From NCBI GenBank assembly GCA_964405825.1, contig CAYOPI010000004.1:31756-95755 (forward strand): a DNA stretch of 64,000 bases. Reading direction: 5' to 3'. Positions 44,477 to 53,504 of this stretch are shown here, in pieces. The position numbers were made by a program, and so were the translations under genes. The stretch is from JBHJGM01 sp964405825. Lineage in GTDB: Bacteria > Verrucomicrobiota > Verrucomicrobiia > Opitutales > JBHJGM01. Numbering within the stretch: position 1 is the stretch's first letter; the number at the start of each line of letters is the position of its first letter. Below the pieces are notes generated by a model, which saw only the letters and a list, made by a program, of their open reading frames with translations, made no database searches and had not been told where the DNA came from.

Positions 44477-44588
44477 AAATCCGTCAACGCACCCAGATTG
44501 AAGCTAATTTTTTGTAAAGAACGACCGAGAACAGGACCACAAACCAAATCGCACGACGCGAGCATTGAACTTCATCCGCAACGAGATC

Positions 44589-45752
44589 ATGACTATCGCC
44601 GACTCCTCGACCAAAGCGGCCGGGCCCAAGACACGGAAGTCCGCCTCCACCAAAGCCAAGGCCACCAAGGCCAAGGCCTCTTCGAACACCGCGCAGCTCA
44701 CCGTTGCGGGGCTGGATCTGGGCACCAACTCCACCTGCGTCTTCGCCGCACCCGCCGGCCGCAGCAAGCCCGACTTCAACGAGGTGCTGCCGACGCTCTG
44801 CGGCTACGTGAAGGACGGCATCGTCACCGGTGTGCTGCCCGACGACCGCGAGGTCTTCTTTGGCGACGAAGCGCTGGCGCACCGCCTGCACCTGCGCCTG
44901 GTCCAGCCGCTGGAAGATGGCATCGTCGACGACGTCAGTGCCGGTCGCGACTTTTGCCAGCACGTGCGCACCCTGATCGACCCCGAGAGCGAGTCCGAAG
45001 TGCGCGCGGTCATTGGCGTGCCGGCCAACGCCGACGCCGACGCCCGCCGCAAGGTGGCCGAAGTCGCCACGGGTTCCTTCGAGTCGATTCTGCTCATTCC
45101 CGAGCCGTTCCTGGCCGCCCTGGGCGTGCGCGAGGAGCAAAAGCTGGGCAAGGGCAACTACATCGACCCGGTCAACAACTCACTTTTCATCGACATTGGT
45201 GCCGGCACCACCGACCTCTGCCTCATCCAGGGTTACTACCCGACGCAGAACGACCAGATTTCGGTGCCCTTTGCCGGTGACACCGTCGACGGCATGCTCT
45301 CGGAGTCCATCTTCAAGAGCTTCCCCGACACCCACCTGTCGATGCTCAAGATTCGCGAAATCAAGGAGCAGCACTCCTACTGCGGCGCCCTCACCGGCCC
45401 CAGGCACGTGAAGGTCATCGTGGGCGGCAAGCCGCGCCAGCTGGAAGTTTCCGAGCACATCCTCGACGCCTGCAACGCGCTCGTGGAGACCGTGCACACC
45501 AAGATCATCGAGATCGTCAGCCGCATCTCGTCGGACTCGGTCGAAGAGACCCTCCAGAACATCATCATCACCGGCGGCGGCAGCCAGGTTCAGAACATCG
45601 ACACGGTGCTTGAGCAGATGCTCACCGAGGACGGCTACGAGTCGCCCAAGGTCCGCACCGTTGGTTCGAACTACAAGGAGCTGGTCGCCCGGGGTGCTTT
45701 CAAGGCCGCTCAGCAGGCCAAGCCCAATCAGTGGCAGCACTTGGTAGGATAA
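44589..45752 (+). CDS. MamK-family bacterial actin with lysine-rich N-terminal tail
   Basis: A 387-residue actin-fold ATPase. Phosphate-1 is AGLDLGTNSTC, phosphate-2 is LFIDIGAGTTDLCLIQG, and the adenosine motif is NIIITGGGSQVQNI. Blocks typical of MamK are present: QPLEDGIVDDVSAGRDFC, RAVIGVPANADADARR, ILLIPEPFLAALGV, and KEQHSYCGALTGP in the position of MamK KEQFSFVGxxG. Residues 1-36 are an extra basic tail with eight Lys/Arg (KTRKSASTKAKATKAKASS) not found in MamK. MamK forms filaments that position magnetosomes; no magnetosome gene is seen here. ATG 44589 is preferred over an upstream TTG (44565). The gene ends in a strong terminator. Confidence 0.88.
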   Translation: MTIADSSTKAAGPKTRKSASTKAKATKAKASSNTAQLTVAGLDLGTNSTCVFAAPAGRSKPDFNEVLPTLCGYVKDGIVTGVLPDDREVFFGDEALAHRLHLRLVQPLEDGIVDDVSAGRDFCQHVRTLIDPESESEVRAVIGVPANADADARRKVAEVATGSFESILLIPEPFLAALGVREEQKLGKGNYIDPVNNSLFIDIGAGTTDLCLIQGYYPTQNDQISVPFAGDTVDGMLSESIFKSFPDTHLSMLKIREIKEQHSYCGALTGPRHVKVIVGGKPRQLEVSEHILDACNALVETVHTKIIEIVSRISSDSVEETLQNIIITGGGSQVQNIDTVLEQMLTEDGYESPKVRTVGSNYKELVARGAFKAAQQAKPNQWQHLVG

Positions 45753-45900
45753 GCTGCGTTAAAACCGCGTAAATCGCGCCGGTTTTCCAACCGAACATTC
45801 TTGCCCGCTACGCAAAACTCGGCTAACGTCGACATTAGAAAAACCGAAAGCCGCCAGTGGTCCCCCGTCCCTGTGACGCGTGCGACCCTCGGCCCTAAAG

Positions 45901-45927
45901 CCCTCACGAAAACAGTGAGGGTTTTTT
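45901..45927 (+). terminator. rho-independent terminator after the MamK-like gene
   Basis: A perfect 7-bp stem (CCCTCAC / GTGAGGG) with loop GAAAACA is followed directly by six T (45922-45927). It lies 149 bases after the actin stop and 49 bases before the Fic gene, so it closes the transcription unit of the 565-residue protein and the actin. Confidence 0.88.
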
Positions 45928-45975
45928 GGTGGTTGCGGATTCCAACCTGGTAGAGCCAATCTCCTGTCGAAGTCC

Positions 45976-47130
45976 ATGGCCCCGGTTCAATATCACTACG
46001 GCAAATTTCCGCCGAGGACCCTGAATCTGGAAAAGATCTTTCCTTTCATTGAACCGGCCACGCTCGCTCTCGGGGACTATCGCGGGCTCTTGGACGCCAT
46101 GCCAAATGCGGCCGTACTTTTGAGCCCACTGATTACCCAGGAGGCGGTCCTTTCCAGCAAGATCGAAGGCACTCAGGCGACCCTCGGCGAGGTCCTTCAA
46201 TTCGAAGCAGGCGCTGACGAAAAGGAGTTTGCCGTCGAGAAACGAAACGACATTGAGGAGATTCTGAATTATCGGCGGGCGCTGAACGAAGCCACCCAGG
46301 CCCTGTCAACGCTGCCGCTCTGTGGCCGACTCTTGAAACAGGCACATGCCACGCTCATGGCCGGGGTGCGGGGCGCGGATAAGACGCCAGGAAAATTCAA
46401 GCTTCACCCAAATGCCATCGGGCCACCGGGCTGTACCGAGGAGACGGCCAAATTCCTCCCCATCGCGCCTGATCAACTCGAGGATGGCTTGGCAACGTGG
46501 GAGAAGTACACCCACAGCACCCAGCCCAACCAGTTGGTTCAGTTGGCAATCATTCATGCTGAATTCGAAGCCCTGCACCCTTTTCAGGATGGCAACGGGC
46601 GCCTCGGACGCATGCTGGTCCCGCTTTTTCTGGTCGAAAGAAAAATCCTTGGGCTGCCAGCCTTTTACATCAGCGCATTTTTTGAAGCTCACCGGGAAGA
46701 ATATTACGAACGCCTGATCGCTGTATCCCGTGACGATGACTGGACCGGCTGGTGCGCGTTTTTTCTGAAGGCAGTTGCCGAACAAGCTCGGCAAAACAAC
46801 CAAAAAGCCCGAGCCATTCTGGAACTCTACGAGAAACGCAAAGCCTGGATCGTTGAACTAACTCACTCCCCTTACGCGATTGCCGCCCTGGATTTCATCT
46901 TCAAGAACCCTGTTTTTGGAAGTGACCAGTTTTGGAAACAGGCAGCGATTCCGAACCAGACGGCTCTCAACCTCTTGCGCAAAATTCGAGGTGATCTTTT
47001 GGTCACCCTGCGAGCGCATTCAGGGCGACGGCCTGCCCGATATGCTTACATGGAGCTCATCCAGGTCGCTGAAGGAGAAAAACTTGAAGACCTTGAGAGT
47101 GATTCGGCAAAGCAGAAACTCATGTCTTAG
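45976..47130 (+). CDS. Fic family protein (AMP transferase)
   Basis: A 384-residue Fic protein. The catalytic motif HPFQDGNGRLGR is at residues 201-212. The N-terminal inhibitory motif (S/T)xxxE(G/N) is present as SSKIEG (60-65), so the enzyme should be autoinhibited through Glu64. A C-terminal winged-helix-like region follows (FWKQAAIPNQTALNLLRKIR). Fic proteins transfer AMP or similar groups to protein hydroxyls. Base composition is visibly less GC-rich than neighbours, and the gene sits alone between a terminator and a palindrome, which suggests horizontal acquisition. No clear ribosome site precedes ATG 45976. No separate antitoxin is present. Confidence 0.93.
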   Translation: MAPVQYHYGKFPPRTLNLEKIFPFIEPATLALGDYRGLLDAMPNAAVLLSPLITQEAVLSSKIEGTQATLGEVLQFEAGADEKEFAVEKRNDIEEILNYRRALNEATQALSTLPLCGRLLKQAHATLMAGVRGADKTPGKFKLHPNAIGPPGCTEETAKFLPIAPDQLEDGLATWEKYTHSTQPNQLVQLAIIHAEFEALHPFQDGNGRLGRMLVPLFLVERKILGLPAFYISAFFEAHREEYYERLIAVSRDDDWTGWCAFFLKAVAEQARQNNQKARAILELYEKRKAWIVELTHSPYAIAALDFIFKNPVFGSDQFWKQAAIPNQTALNLLRKIRGDLLVTLRAHSGRRPARYAYMELIQVAEGEKLEDLESDSAKQKLMS

Positions 47131-47168
47131 GGCCGTTTTGACGGGTAGCCCAACAACATCAAAGAACC

Positions 47169-47202
47169 TTGTCATAAACGAAATTCGCTTCGTTTATGAC
47201 AA
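47169..47202. repeat. perfect 14-bp inverted repeat after the Fic gene
   Basis: TTGTCATAAACGAA and TTCGTTTATGACAA form a perfect 14-bp palindrome with a 6-base centre (ATTCGC). There is no T-run on either side, so it is not a typical terminator. It is AT-richer than its surroundings. It could be an operator bound by the winged helix of the Fic protein, or a mobile-element end. The role is unknown. Confidence 0.6.
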
Positions 47203-47247
47203 AACTGTTTAAGGTTAAGCCATTACCCATCTAGCCGCCCGAGCGGC

Positions 47248-49035
47248 TCAATACGGCCGGAAGCCCGGTGGGGAGCCCTTGGCCAGCGGGGGCGGCGCGG
47301 ATGGATCCGTCACGTTATCCGGCTGATTGGCCATCGTTGGCGGCGGGTCGACGGGATTGGCCGGCCCAAAGCGCAGCAGGCCCAGAAAGGCCCCGCGATC
47401 GCGTTCGGTGTCAATGGCTGACCAAGGAGCCGTTGCCTGCAGGGGCAGGAGCGCCGTCTGCGTGCTTCCGCCCAGCACGACGCCGTTTCGGTTGAGCGCG
47501 AGGGCGTTGAACGTCAGCGCGGGCCAGCGTCGCAGATCTGCTTCCTCGATACCGCGCAAGACCGTCGCAAAACGCAGGCGGCGCAAGTCGTTGTCGAGCA
47601 CCAGCAGAACCCCGTGTTCGCCGCCCTTCTGAAGTTCCGGCCAGGATTGCACGGCGCCCCTGGTGGTGATCACGGCCGACCCGCCACTGCCAGTCAGGTA
47701 AACCTGGCCGGCATCGTCCACCGCCAGCGCTCTCAGGGCATTGCTGGAGAGCAGCGGCCAGCCTTCAGGACTGTCCGGGCGCGGATTCTGAAAGTACCAG
47801 CCGCGCCGCAGGCCGCCGCTGACGGGATCGACCTTGCCCACCCACGAGAGGGCGTGGTTGCCGACGTTGCCAACCTGCTCGCCCATCAGGTGATAGCGTC
47901 CGGTGCCATGCTGGTGGGCCAGAACGAAGAGGCTGTCGCTGACGGCGTCGTAGGCCAGGTCGATCAGCCGCTGCTCCACGTTGTGCAGACCATCGCCGCG
48001 CCGATACAGGTTGGTGGACCACTTCAAGCGGCCGTCCGCGGTGAAACGCGCCAGAAACAAATCGACGCCGCCGTGACGACGTCCACCCGGTTCGTTGTAA
48101 TTGTACTGGAAGGTGGCCCCCACCACCACGTCGCCGTCGGGCAGCAGCAGCAGCGGTCCGCCCTGGCGCAGCCCCTCGGACTCCACGCGAACCTCCCGCG
48201 CGGCACCGCGCTTGCCGTCGTAGTCGTAAGGTTCCTCGCTGGCGCGTCCGTAAAAATGCCAGAACTGGTTGGGGCCATTGAGGTCGGGGGCGGTGCCGTG
48301 AAGGTTCAAGGCCCATTGCAGGTCCGCGTCGGGTCGGCCGGCCCAGAGCAACAGGCGCTGGCCCTCCGGATCGATGCGGCAGACCAGCGCAGCCTGACGC
48401 CGCCCCAGCGTTCCGCCGCTCCAGATGACGTTGCCCTCGGCGTCGACGGCCAGTCCGGTCACGTCGATCTGGTCAGGCGCACCCGGATGCACCCAACGCA
48501 CCGCGCTGCCATCGGCAGCCAGCTTGAGGAGTACGGCCTGGTTGCTCTGCCAGCGCGCCTGCTGGTTTTCGGGCACCCATTCCAGAAGACGTTCCATGCG
48601 CCGCCCGCCCACGACGATGGTGCCATCGGGCGCGTGGGCCAGCCGCCGGGGCACGATACAGTCGTAGGGGAAAACGCTCAGCCACTCGGCCTTTTGAAGG
48701 TCGGCGGAGAACTGAGCGACAAAGGCCATGTTCGTGCCGATGGCCTGGTCGAAGAGCAGGTGAACGGCCTCGGCCTCAGGGAGGGTGTTGCGCGTGTTCG
48801 TCGTGCCGCAGGCAACGATCTTGCCGTTGGGCAGGGTGATCACGTCGGTGATGTTGGAGGGCAGCAGCTCACTGCCATGCACGCTGATTCCGCCCTGGGG
48901 ATGGCCGAAAAAGCCGCCGTCCAGCCGTGCCTGAATCGCACCCGACGCCGTCACGACGGATAGCAGCAGGCCAAATCCCATGGATAAGCCCCGCTTCAAG
49001 GCGTGGGCGCGCCTGTTCAACCCCGATGTATGCAT
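47248..49035 (-). CDS. secreted protein with beta-propeller-like repeats
   Basis: A protein of about 595 residues with a signal peptide (LKRGLSMGFGLLLSVVTASGA). The body repeats the pattern of a hydrophobic strand, then DxDG/AxGN-like turns: ITDVITLPNGKIVACGTTN, LAHAPDGTIVVGGRR, VTGLAVDAEGNVIWSGGT, LLLLPDGDVVVGATF, LRALAVDDAGQVYLTGSGG, LALNRNGVVLGGST. This spacing suits a WD40/SBBP-type propeller. A Pro-rich tail ends the protein. ATG 49035 is preferred (GGAG upstream); the open frame extends to 49092. A substrate or partner cannot be named. It is divergent from the EEP-like gene. Confidence 0.78.
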   Translation of the reverse strand: MHTSGLNRRAHALKRGLSMGFGLLLSVVTASGAIQARLDGGFFGHPQGGISVHGSELLPSNITDVITLPNGKIVACGTTNTRNTLPEAEAVHLLFDQAIGTNMAFVAQFSADLQKAEWLSVFPYDCIVPRRLAHAPDGTIVVGGRRMERLLEWVPENQQARWQSNQAVLLKLAADGSAVRWVHPGAPDQIDVTGLAVDAEGNVIWSGGTLGRRQAALVCRIDPEGQRLLLWAGRPDADLQWALNLHGTAPDLNGPNQFWHFYGRASEEPYDYDGKRGAAREVRVESEGLRQGGPLLLLPDGDVVVGATFQYNYNEPGGRRHGGVDLFLARFTADGRLKWSTNLYRRGDGLHNVEQRLIDLAYDAVSDSLFVLAHQHGTGRYHLMGEQVGNVGNHALSWVGKVDPVSGGLRRGWYFQNPRPDSPEGWPLLSSNALRALAVDDAGQVYLTGSGGSAVITTRGAVQSWPELQKGGEHGVLLVLDNDLRRLRFATVLRGIEEADLRRWPALTFNALALNRNGVVLGGSTQTALLPLQATAPWSAIDTERDRGAFLGLLRFGPANPVDPPPTMANQPDNVTDPSAPPPLAKGSPPGFRPY

Positions 49036-49177
49036 GCCTCTGACTCCACCATCTCCGTAAGTCGACCGCATCCCCGAGCGGCTGTAAGGCATCAGTCCTA
49101 CGGTGACTGGTCTCAGGTGTCTTCCGGCGAAGAAGCCGGACTTGTCTGACAGACTCTAGTATGATTTCTAAGACAGC

Positions 49178-50213
49178 ATGGGTAATGTCCTTGGTCCCGC
49201 AGACCCCCGCCAGCGTCGACCCGCCTCGTCGGAAACCCCGCCGATCCTTCCCGATTTCAAGACCCGCGACCCGATCGAGCCCCTGCGCAGGACGCGCAAC
49301 CTGAACGGTGTCATCGGCACTCTGGTCCTCGCAGGCTGCCTCCTGCTGGCGCTGGCAACCTACGGGGGGGCTCTACCATCACGCCTTTGAGCCCCTGAGC
49401 CACTATCACATCCCGCTCGCGTTTCTTCCGCTGTTCTGCGCGTGCATCACTCTGGTTTTCAGGCAGTGGATTCGCACCCTGCTGATCATCCTGCTGGGGG
49501 TGGTGATTCTGTTTCCGGCGTATCGCGAGGCGAATCTGAAGGCCGACCCGGGCGTTGCGACGAATGCGGCATCGATCGTCCTGTTGGAGGTGCCGGAGAA
49601 CGGCGCGCCCTTCGGAAAGGTCATCAACTGGGTCGAACGCACCGAGCCCAGCGTCTGCCTGGTGCTGGAGCAGCCCGGAAGGCCGATTGAGGACTTTGAA
49701 CGCCTGCGACGCGAGTTGGGTTACACAAACTCCTTCCGCGCCGGCAACGGAATGGGCGTCTTCAGTCGTCACCCCATCCGCACGCTTCCCACCCCGCCTG
49801 GCCTCGGGGCGATGCTGATTGAGCTGAACTTCCCCCGCCTCGAAAATCCAGTCTGTGTTGCGCTGGTTTCCATGCCAAAGCCCGATACCGCCGAAGCCTG
49901 GGAGGCACGCAACCTGCGCATGGCAGCACTGGCCGGGCACCTGGCGCGCATCGACCAGCCTTTGATCGTGGTGGGTTCGCTGCAATGTTCCCCGCACAGC
50001 CTGCGTTTCATGCAGTTTGAACGCGCCGGCAAGGTGGAGCGGGTGCAGACCCACTGGCATCCGATGACCCAGACAGGCGATCTCTGGGGCCTTCTCAAGC
50101 CGCTGCCCACGCCTGTTCTGCATTCACACGATGTCGTCAGCCTGCAGATGGAACGCGGTGGCGAGATTTCCGCCGGGCTGCGACCGCTGGTCTACAAGTT
50201 CGACGTCGAATAG
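49178..50213 (+). pseudogene. membrane EEP-fold protein, frameshifted in a G7 run and lacking catalytic residues
   Basis: The gene starts at ATG 49178 and runs in frame until a run of seven G at 49364-49370. The homologous protein then continues in another frame to 50213. Removing one G joins the parts as ...ALATYGG-LYHHAFEP... into a protein of about 345 residues: N-terminal membrane helices and an endonuclease/exonuclease/phosphatase-like domain. The tandem paralog at 50302 has GDLNCSP and SAHRPIVYEF; here the same places read GSLQCSP and AGLRPLVYKF, so the catalytic Asp, Asn and His are gone, while a Glu (LVLEQ) remains. Either the gene is dying or the protein has a non-catalytic role and the indel is an assembly error. 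Confidence 0.7.
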
Positions 50214-50301
50214 GCCTGGATCGCCGCGCACGGGAAGCGGCGGTGGCCCCACGCGGGTTCATTTCTACGGTGCGCACCCGACTATTCGGTGGACTGCATC
50301 C

Positions 50302-51294
50302 ATGTCCGCCGAACCTCCAGCAAAACCCACGGCCTCCGACGCCACCCAGCGACGGCGGTCGCGTTTCCGGGCGGTCTGGTGGTTGCCGCCACTGCTGTTG
50401 TGGCTGGGCCTGGGAGTGACACTGACCTTCTCGCTGGTGCCGTTCGGGGCCGGGCAGGACTGGCGTCTGGATCTGCTGAGCAACTTCCGCCTGCAGTACA
50501 CGGGTGCCGCGCTGCTGGGCCTGCTGGCCGCCGCCCTTTTGAGCCGCTGGCGCCTGGCCATCGCCTTCGGTCTGGTCTGCATGCTCAATCTGGGCGAGCT
50601 GGTGCATCATCCCGAAACGATCGAGGCCCAGCCCGGCGAGCGCGTTTTCAAGGTCATCGCCTTCAACCTGCTCACGCGTAACGAAACACTGGATACAGCC
50701 GCCGCGTGGATCGCCGCCGAAGAGCCCGACGTCTTCCTCGCCGTTGAGCACAGCGTCGAGGCGGGGCTGGCCCTGCGTCCTCTGGTCGAAGCCCGGGGCT
50801 ACCAGCACTACTGTCGTCCCGGTCATACCGTGGCCATTTTCAGCCGCCTGCCCTTCAGGGGGCGGGCGTGTTCGCCGGGGCCGGGCCTGCGCGCCATCGA
50901 GGTCGCTCCGCCCGGGGGACCCACGAACTTCATGCTGACCGGCGTGCATCTCTTTTCTCCCCGCCAGCCCGAGCACTGGGAATTGCGCAACGCCCAGATG
51001 CAGCAACTGGCCGAGGCCTGCGCGGGTTCCGACCGGCCCCTGCTGGTGTTGGGCGACCTGAACTGCTCCCCGCAATCGCCCTACTACGCCAATTTCGTAA
51101 AGCAGAGCAGACTGGAGCCGGTGCGGGCGTCGTGGCTGCCGAAGGTCACCTGGGCGCGCTACTCGCCGCTGCTGTTCGCCTCGATCGATCACGCATTCCG
51201 CTCAGAGGGCGTCGGCACGGTCGACCTGCGCACCGGGCCGACGCTGGGCTCCGCCCACCGGCCGATCGTCTACGAGTTTGTCCTGCGGCCCTGA
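50302..51294 (+). CDS. membrane-anchored endonuclease/exonuclease/phosphatase family protein
   Basis: A 330-residue protein with three N-terminal membrane segments (about 23-100) and an intact EEP catalytic domain. Motifs are VIAFNLLTRN, VFLAVEHS (metal-binding Glu), LTGVHLFSP, VLGDLNCSPQSP (GDLN), SIDHAF and SAHRPIVYEF (final His). This topology, with helices before an extracytoplasmic EEP domain, is that of phosphodiesterases or nucleases facing the periplasm. It is a tandem duplicate of the degenerate gene before it. The substrate is unknown. Confidence 0.85.
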   Translation: MSAEPPAKPTASDATQRRRSRFRAVWWLPPLLLWLGLGVTLTFSLVPFGAGQDWRLDLLSNFRLQYTGAALLGLLAAALLSRWRLAIAFGLVCMLNLGELVHHPETIEAQPGERVFKVIAFNLLTRNETLDTAAAWIAAEEPDVFLAVEHSVEAGLALRPLVEARGYQHYCRPGHTVAIFSRLPFRGRACSPGPGLRAIEVAPPGGPTNFMLTGVHLFSPRQPEHWELRNAQMQQLAEACAGSDRPLLVLGDLNCSPQSPYYANFVKQSRLEPVRASWLPKVTWARYSPLLFASIDHAFRSEGVGTVDLRTGPTLGSAHRPIVYEFVLRP

Positions 51295-51408
51295 GCGCCG
51301 TCGGCAACCAGCGGGAACATCTTCGGTACCGGCAGACTCAAACACTCCGGGGAGCCCGCCGCTTGACGCCCGTGCGCCCAACGGTGAGACTCCGCCGCAC
51401 TTGATCGA

Positions 51409-52011
51409 ATGAAACACCCGAAGCCCCTTTTGTGCGCGCTGGTGCTGAGTCTGTGCGTGAGCGCCTGCTCCAGCGATGAGAAGTCGCTGCTGTGGATCAG
51501 CTATCTGCCGCCGGCCGACGTGGTGACCGCCCTGCCCGAGCCCGCGACCGAGTCGATCGCCATCGGCGACTTCACCGACGGGCGCGAGCGTACCCGACCC
51601 GAAGTGCTGGTGGAGCGCGTCAACGATCGCGAGCGCAGCTCCCAACGCGAGTACCGGCTGGCCACTCCCTTCCCGCTGCTCATCCAGGATCATGTGCGCA
51701 CTTCGCTCGAAGGCGCCCGCTATCCGGTCACCGCCCCCAGCGAGGCGACCTACGAGATCACCGGCACCATCCTGGGCTTTGAGGTCACCGAGCTATCGGG
51801 TCCGCTGTACTCGGACCTGACCGGCACCATCGTGGTTGAGCTGACCCTCACCAATCTCAACACCGGCCAGATCGCCTGGACCGAGCGCGTGGGCGGCAGC
51901 GGCAGTATCCGCAACAGCACCGACATCAAGGGCGTCTACACGGCCACCCTCGACGCCTTTTGCCGACAACTGGTCAGTCGACCGGGGCTGCAGCAGGCAG
52001 TGATTCGGTAG
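51409..52011 (+). CDS. outer-membrane-type lipoprotein
   Basis: A 200-residue lipoprotein with signal peptide and lipobox (LCVSAC, Cys20; followed by Ser-Ser, consistent with outer-membrane sorting). The body (IAIGDFTDGRERTRPEVL, LIQDHVRTSLEGARYPV, YEITGTILGFEVTEL, GTIVVELTLTNLNTGQIAW) resembles YajG-like and ABC-type auxiliary lipoproteins that share an AMIN-like or beta-sandwich fold. It converges with the MscS gene. The specific role is unknown. Confidence 0.8.
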   Translation: MKHPKPLLCALVLSLCVSACSSDEKSLLWISYLPPADVVTALPEPATESIAIGDFTDGRERTRPEVLVERVNDRERSSQREYRLATPFPLLIQDHVRTSLEGARYPVTAPSEATYEITGTILGFEVTELSGPLYSDLTGTIVVELTLTNLNTGQIAWTERVGGSGSIRNSTDIKGVYTATLDAFCRQLVSRPGLQQAVIR

Positions 52012-52023
52012 GGCCAGCTTCAA

Positions 52024-53466
52024 TCACGGCGGGGTGCTCGGGCCGAAGTCGCCGGGGAGCCGGTAGTTTTCGCCCTCGCTGCCGTGGCCGGTGCGCGTTT
52101 CGCGGGCGCCTCCGTGCGCCCGACGCAGGCTTTGGGCCTGGTTGTCCTCGAAGTTAGGCAGGCCGTGGTCCCAGCCGGGCTTTCCGCCGTCGTCGAGTTT
52201 CTCCGGACGCGCGGGCTCGCGTTCGGCCTTGGCCCAGTGGCGCGCGACCAACCCGTCCATGTGCAGGGTACGGGTGGGGAAGGCGATGGAGAGGCCGCGG
52301 TCCTCAACGGCCTGCATCAGCTTGAGGTTGACGCGCTGGCGCACGTCCATGTGCACGAGCCAGGCGGTGCTGACCGTAAAATAGTACACCAGGATATCCA
52401 GCGAGCTTTCCCCGAAATCCAGAAAGCTGACCAGGATGAAGTCCTGCTGCACCCCTTCGTCCTCGCGCAGAATCGTGCGGAAATCCTCCACCAGCGCCTG
52501 CAGGTCAGCCGCGCTGGAGCTGTAGGTGACGCCCAGGACCTGTTTGACCCGCCGCTTGGGCATGCGCGACCAATTGTTGATGTACTCGTTGGCCAGGACG
52601 CTGTTGGGGATGGAGATGACGGTCTTGGGCCAGGTACGCACCTTGGTCGAGCGCAGGCCGATCTCCTCCACGTCGCCATCGACCTTGTCGCCCACCATGA
52701 TCCAGTCGCCCACGCGAAAGGGCCGGTCCAGCACGATCATGAGCGAGCCGAAAAGGTTGGCCAGGGTATCCTTCGAGGCCAGGGCGATGGCCGCGCCGCC
52801 CAGGCCCAGTGCCCCGATGATCGGCGCCACTTCGTAGCCCAGGTTGTCGATCACCATGAGGATGCCAATGATCACGACGAAGATGCGCAAGGTCTTCCGC
52901 AGCAGCGGGATGAAGCCGTAGATGTCGGCGTTGCGGTTCTGTGTGAGGTTGGCTGCAACCTCGCCCAGCACGCTGATCAGCCGCCAGAGCGCCCAGAAAA
53001 TCGTGAAGGTGGTGATGCCCCGGAAGATGCTGACGAGCGCGCTCGCCAGTTCCGGGTCCAAGGGCAGCGACTCCGCCGCGAGGAATACGCCCAACACCAG
53101 CAGGAAGAACGAGACCGGCTTCTCCAGCGCGTTGAGGAAGTCCTCGTCGAAGGTCATCTCGGTGCGCCGGGCCAGGCGCTTGAGCCAGTTGAAGATCAGT
53201 CGGGTGACGACCCCGCGCAGCAGCAGCGTGCCCAGCAGAATCAGAAAACTCCGGCCCAGCTCGAGCATCGTGAAGCCCAGATAGTCCTGGCGCAGGACGG
53301 CCTCGGCCTGATCGACGGTGCTGGTGCTCTCGGAGGAAACGTTGTCGGCCTCCGGGGCTGCTTCTCCGGTCGTTTCCGCGACGCTGTCCTGCGCCCGGAG
53401 ACCCTCCCACGACAGGGCACCCGAGACGAATCCCAGCGCCAGCAAAACCAATAGCAACGCGCGCAT
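52024..53466 (-). CDS. MscS-family mechanosensitive channel
   Basis: A 480-residue channel. It has a signal-like N-terminus, a short linker, four or five membrane helices, and the MscS core with the pore helix GALGLGGAAIALASKDTLANLFG. The beta domain is FRVGDWIMVGDKVDGDVEEIGLRSTKVRTW and SIPNSVLANEYINNWSRM. A C-terminal cytoplasmic domain and a charged tail follow. Opened by membrane tension, it protects against osmotic downshock, which fits the betaine-synthesis genes in the window. A terminator of the EF-hand gene lies upstream of it. Confidence 0.93.
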   Translation of the reverse strand: MRALLLVLLALGFVSGALSWEGLRAQDSVAETTGEAAPEADNVSSESTSTVDQAEAVLRQDYLGFTMLELGRSFLILLGTLLLRGVVTRLIFNWLKRLARRTEMTFDEDFLNALEKPVSFFLLVLGVFLAAESLPLDPELASALVSIFRGITTFTIFWALWRLISVLGEVAANLTQNRNADIYGFIPLLRKTLRIFVVIIGILMVIDNLGYEVAPIIGALGLGGAAIALASKDTLANLFGSLMIVLDRPFRVGDWIMVGDKVDGDVEEIGLRSTKVRTWPKTVISIPNSVLANEYINNWSRMPKRRVKQVLGVTYSSSAADLQALVEDFRTILREDEGVQQDFILVSFLDFGESSLDILVYYFTVSTAWLVHMDVRQRVNLKLMQAVEDRGLSIAFPTRTLHMDGLVARHWAKAEREPARPEKLDDGGKPGWDHGLPNFEDNQAQSLRRAHGGARETRTGHGSEGENYRLPGDFGPSTPP

Positions 53467-53504
53467 GCCCCAAAGTGAAGGGCACGCCCCGCCTGCCCCA
53501 AGCC

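Noticed and set aside
42593..44518. Shared TTTGTAAA upstream of both the repeat-protein gene (42593-42600) and the actin gene (44511-44518)
   Set aside because: An 8-mer is too short, and the distances to the two starts differ (about 180 versus 70 bases); it may be chance.
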